From Salvator merianae (taxonomy: Eukaryota > Chordata > Lepidosauria > Squamata > Teiidae): DNA of 64,000 nt. The DNA is taken from positions 31,076,929 through 31,140,928 of the forward strand of contig QVOM02000029.1 of the NCBI GenBank assembly GCA_003586115.2, given 5' to 3'. The translations under genes and the position numbers were made by a program. The notes under the pieces are model-generated. The model had not been told where the DNA came from. It saw only the letters and a list, made by a program, of their open reading frames with translations, and searched no databases. Below, one piece after another: positions 63,024 to 64,000 of this stretch (the stretch's first letter is position 1; each line of letters starts with the position of its first letter).

Positions 63024-63279
63024 CTTGAACTCTGGTCTCAAAGGTCCTGTTTTGATAGTCTAACTCTTGTACTAGATGTAAGTCATGCTTGCTAGCAAAT
63101 AGAGAGGTTCTTATACTCAGTTGTCTTGAATTCTTTCTCTGTTCTTATGACTTTATAGTTTACTAACGTGATTGGTTAATAAGTGCAGAATTGTACATTA
63201 ATAGTTCCAATCTTTGAAGGATATGTTAAAGGAGCTGTTTAGGCTGTCAGATCTAATAGATGTAGGGCAGGGAGTTATT

Positions 63280-64000
63280 TATATGCTTGCTTATATTTAT
63301 ATCTACCCTAGGGCAGGTTACAGTAAAAACAATAAAAACAAAGTTAAAATGAAACTGCTAAAAGCAACAGTGTGTGAAAGGAGAAGGAGAGGAAGTTATT
63401 CAATTAACTGAAGAGCAGGGTAAAGAGGTGCATCTTCACTAATCTTCTGAATGTATGCAGTGACCCACCTCAAATGAAGGGCTATTCCATAACCAGGGGG
63501 CTATATCAAGAAGGCCCTGTCATGGGTGCTTACCCCTTTAACTGCTGAAGGTGGCAGTACAACCAAGATTTTAAAAGACTGTCAGGATTATATGGGAGGA
63601 GGCGTTTCTTTAGATGTCTGGGACCCAAGTCATTTAGGACTTTATAGATTTTAATGTTAAGAAAATATTACTGGTGGAAATATACTAGTGGAGGAGATAT
63701 TGGCCCTTTCTGCACTTGGCCTTATACCAGATTATATCCTGGAACAGGGACCTGCCATCTGCGTGCTAGTAGGAACTATGGCAGGCCCCACACAGGGCCT
63801 GCTGTAAACTCCACTTGCGTGCGGATAGCAGGTCCCTCTTCTGGGATATGATCCAGAACAAAGCCAAATGCAGAAAGGGCCAGAGATAAGAAACCGTATT
63901 TAAATGTCTCAAATATATTTAAGAGTGACCTTGTAAGGCCCTGCTGGTAGAGCTTTCTGCTACCTGTAATTATGGAGAGGACTTTCTTGGTAGTGACCCC
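63280..64000 (-). mobile_element. CR1/L2-like LINE, antisense, interrupted by palindromic element; runs off window
   Basis: 'atatttatatctaccctagggcag' tail, then 'gctattccataaccag', 'tttaactgctgaagg' and 'cgtttctttagatgtctggga' parallel 24690-25080. Interrupted at 63700-63882; LINE-like text resumes after it. Confidence 0.75.
63700..63882. mobile_element. Palindromic MITE nested in LINE (183 bp)
   Basis: 66-bp arms (63701-63766 and 63817-63882) are about 78% complementary. The outer ends TGGCCCTTTCTGCA are perfectly paired. GAGATA directly flanks both sides (63694-63699 and 63883-63888). Loop about 50 bp. No coding. Confidence 0.75.

Larger units (their letters stand above)
61485..64000 (+). 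other. First intron of the downstream gene (5' part)
   Basis: No second exon is found before the window ends. It holds a sense LINE tail (62230-62340), a SINE/LINE core-like piece (62440-62560), a MITE-like element (62655-63023) and an antisense LINE with a nested palindromic element (63280-64000). Confidence 0.55.

Noticed and set aside
63081..63100. p53 response element in the first intron of the RRM2B-like gene
   Set aside because: AGTCATGCTT fits a half-site in 9 of 10 positions, but no adjacent second half-site is acceptable. GAACAAGCCA near 62087 is likewise a single half-site.

Overview
The window is vertebrate genomic DNA. It carries the 3' four-fifths of one large, intron-rich gene on the + strand and the first exon of a second gene downstream. 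Splicing together 47 exons between 956 and 52317 gives one uninterrupted reading frame of 2,304 residues plus a stop. I recognise it as UBR5 (EDD/HYD), the giant HECT-type E3 ubiquitin ligase. Every exon is supported by protein similarity, flanking AG/GT (twice AG/GC) dinucleotides and compatible codon phase. About 495 N-terminal residues, including the UBA domain, lie upstream of base 1. The animal is most likely a squamate reptile (inference). The introns are full of CR1/L2-like LINE fragments of the kind common in lizards and snakes, an L1 with a recognisable 5' end, and small hAT and Tc1/mariner elements, while the protein is close to mammalian UBR5.

Layout: 1-955 is the end of an upstream intron. 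956-6132 encodes part of the beta-propeller-like N-terminal region and an NLS-like basic patch. 9718-20932 covers the scaffold exons. 20933-23430 encodes the UBR-box zinc finger. 23512-37738 encodes the helical scaffold with long acidic, serine-rich and alanine-rich linkers. 37521-40249 leads into the HECT region. 41027-42671 encodes the MLLE (PABC) domain, and 45198-52317 the rest of the HECT domain with the catalytic cysteine at 52219-52221. The 3' UTR follows, with a probable main polyadenylation signal at 53288. From 53320 to 61000 there is intergenic or possibly extended-UTR DNA with several mobile-element remnants. A CpG-rich promoter at 61080-61560 surrounds a 22-codon first exon (61419-61484). 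By position, strand and phase this is probably RRM2B, the neighbour of UBR5 in other vertebrates. The rest, to 64000, is its first intron.

The window holds no operon or multi-gene system. The most unusual things are: two GC-AG introns in UBR5, one only 87 bp long in a cluster of very short introns; a 1.67-kb L1-derived insertion that keeps both ends, has lost its middle and is flanked by a perfect 14-bp target duplication; a small hAT family (TIR TAGGRATGTGCYGAAC) with two clear members, one nested inside a LINE with a perfect 8-bp duplication; a palindromic Tc1/mariner element; two further foldback elements; and an unidentified antisense retrocopy-like block in one intron. Exons are numbered w1-w47 within the window. 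If the gene has 59 exons as in human, w1 is exon 13 and w47 is exon 59.
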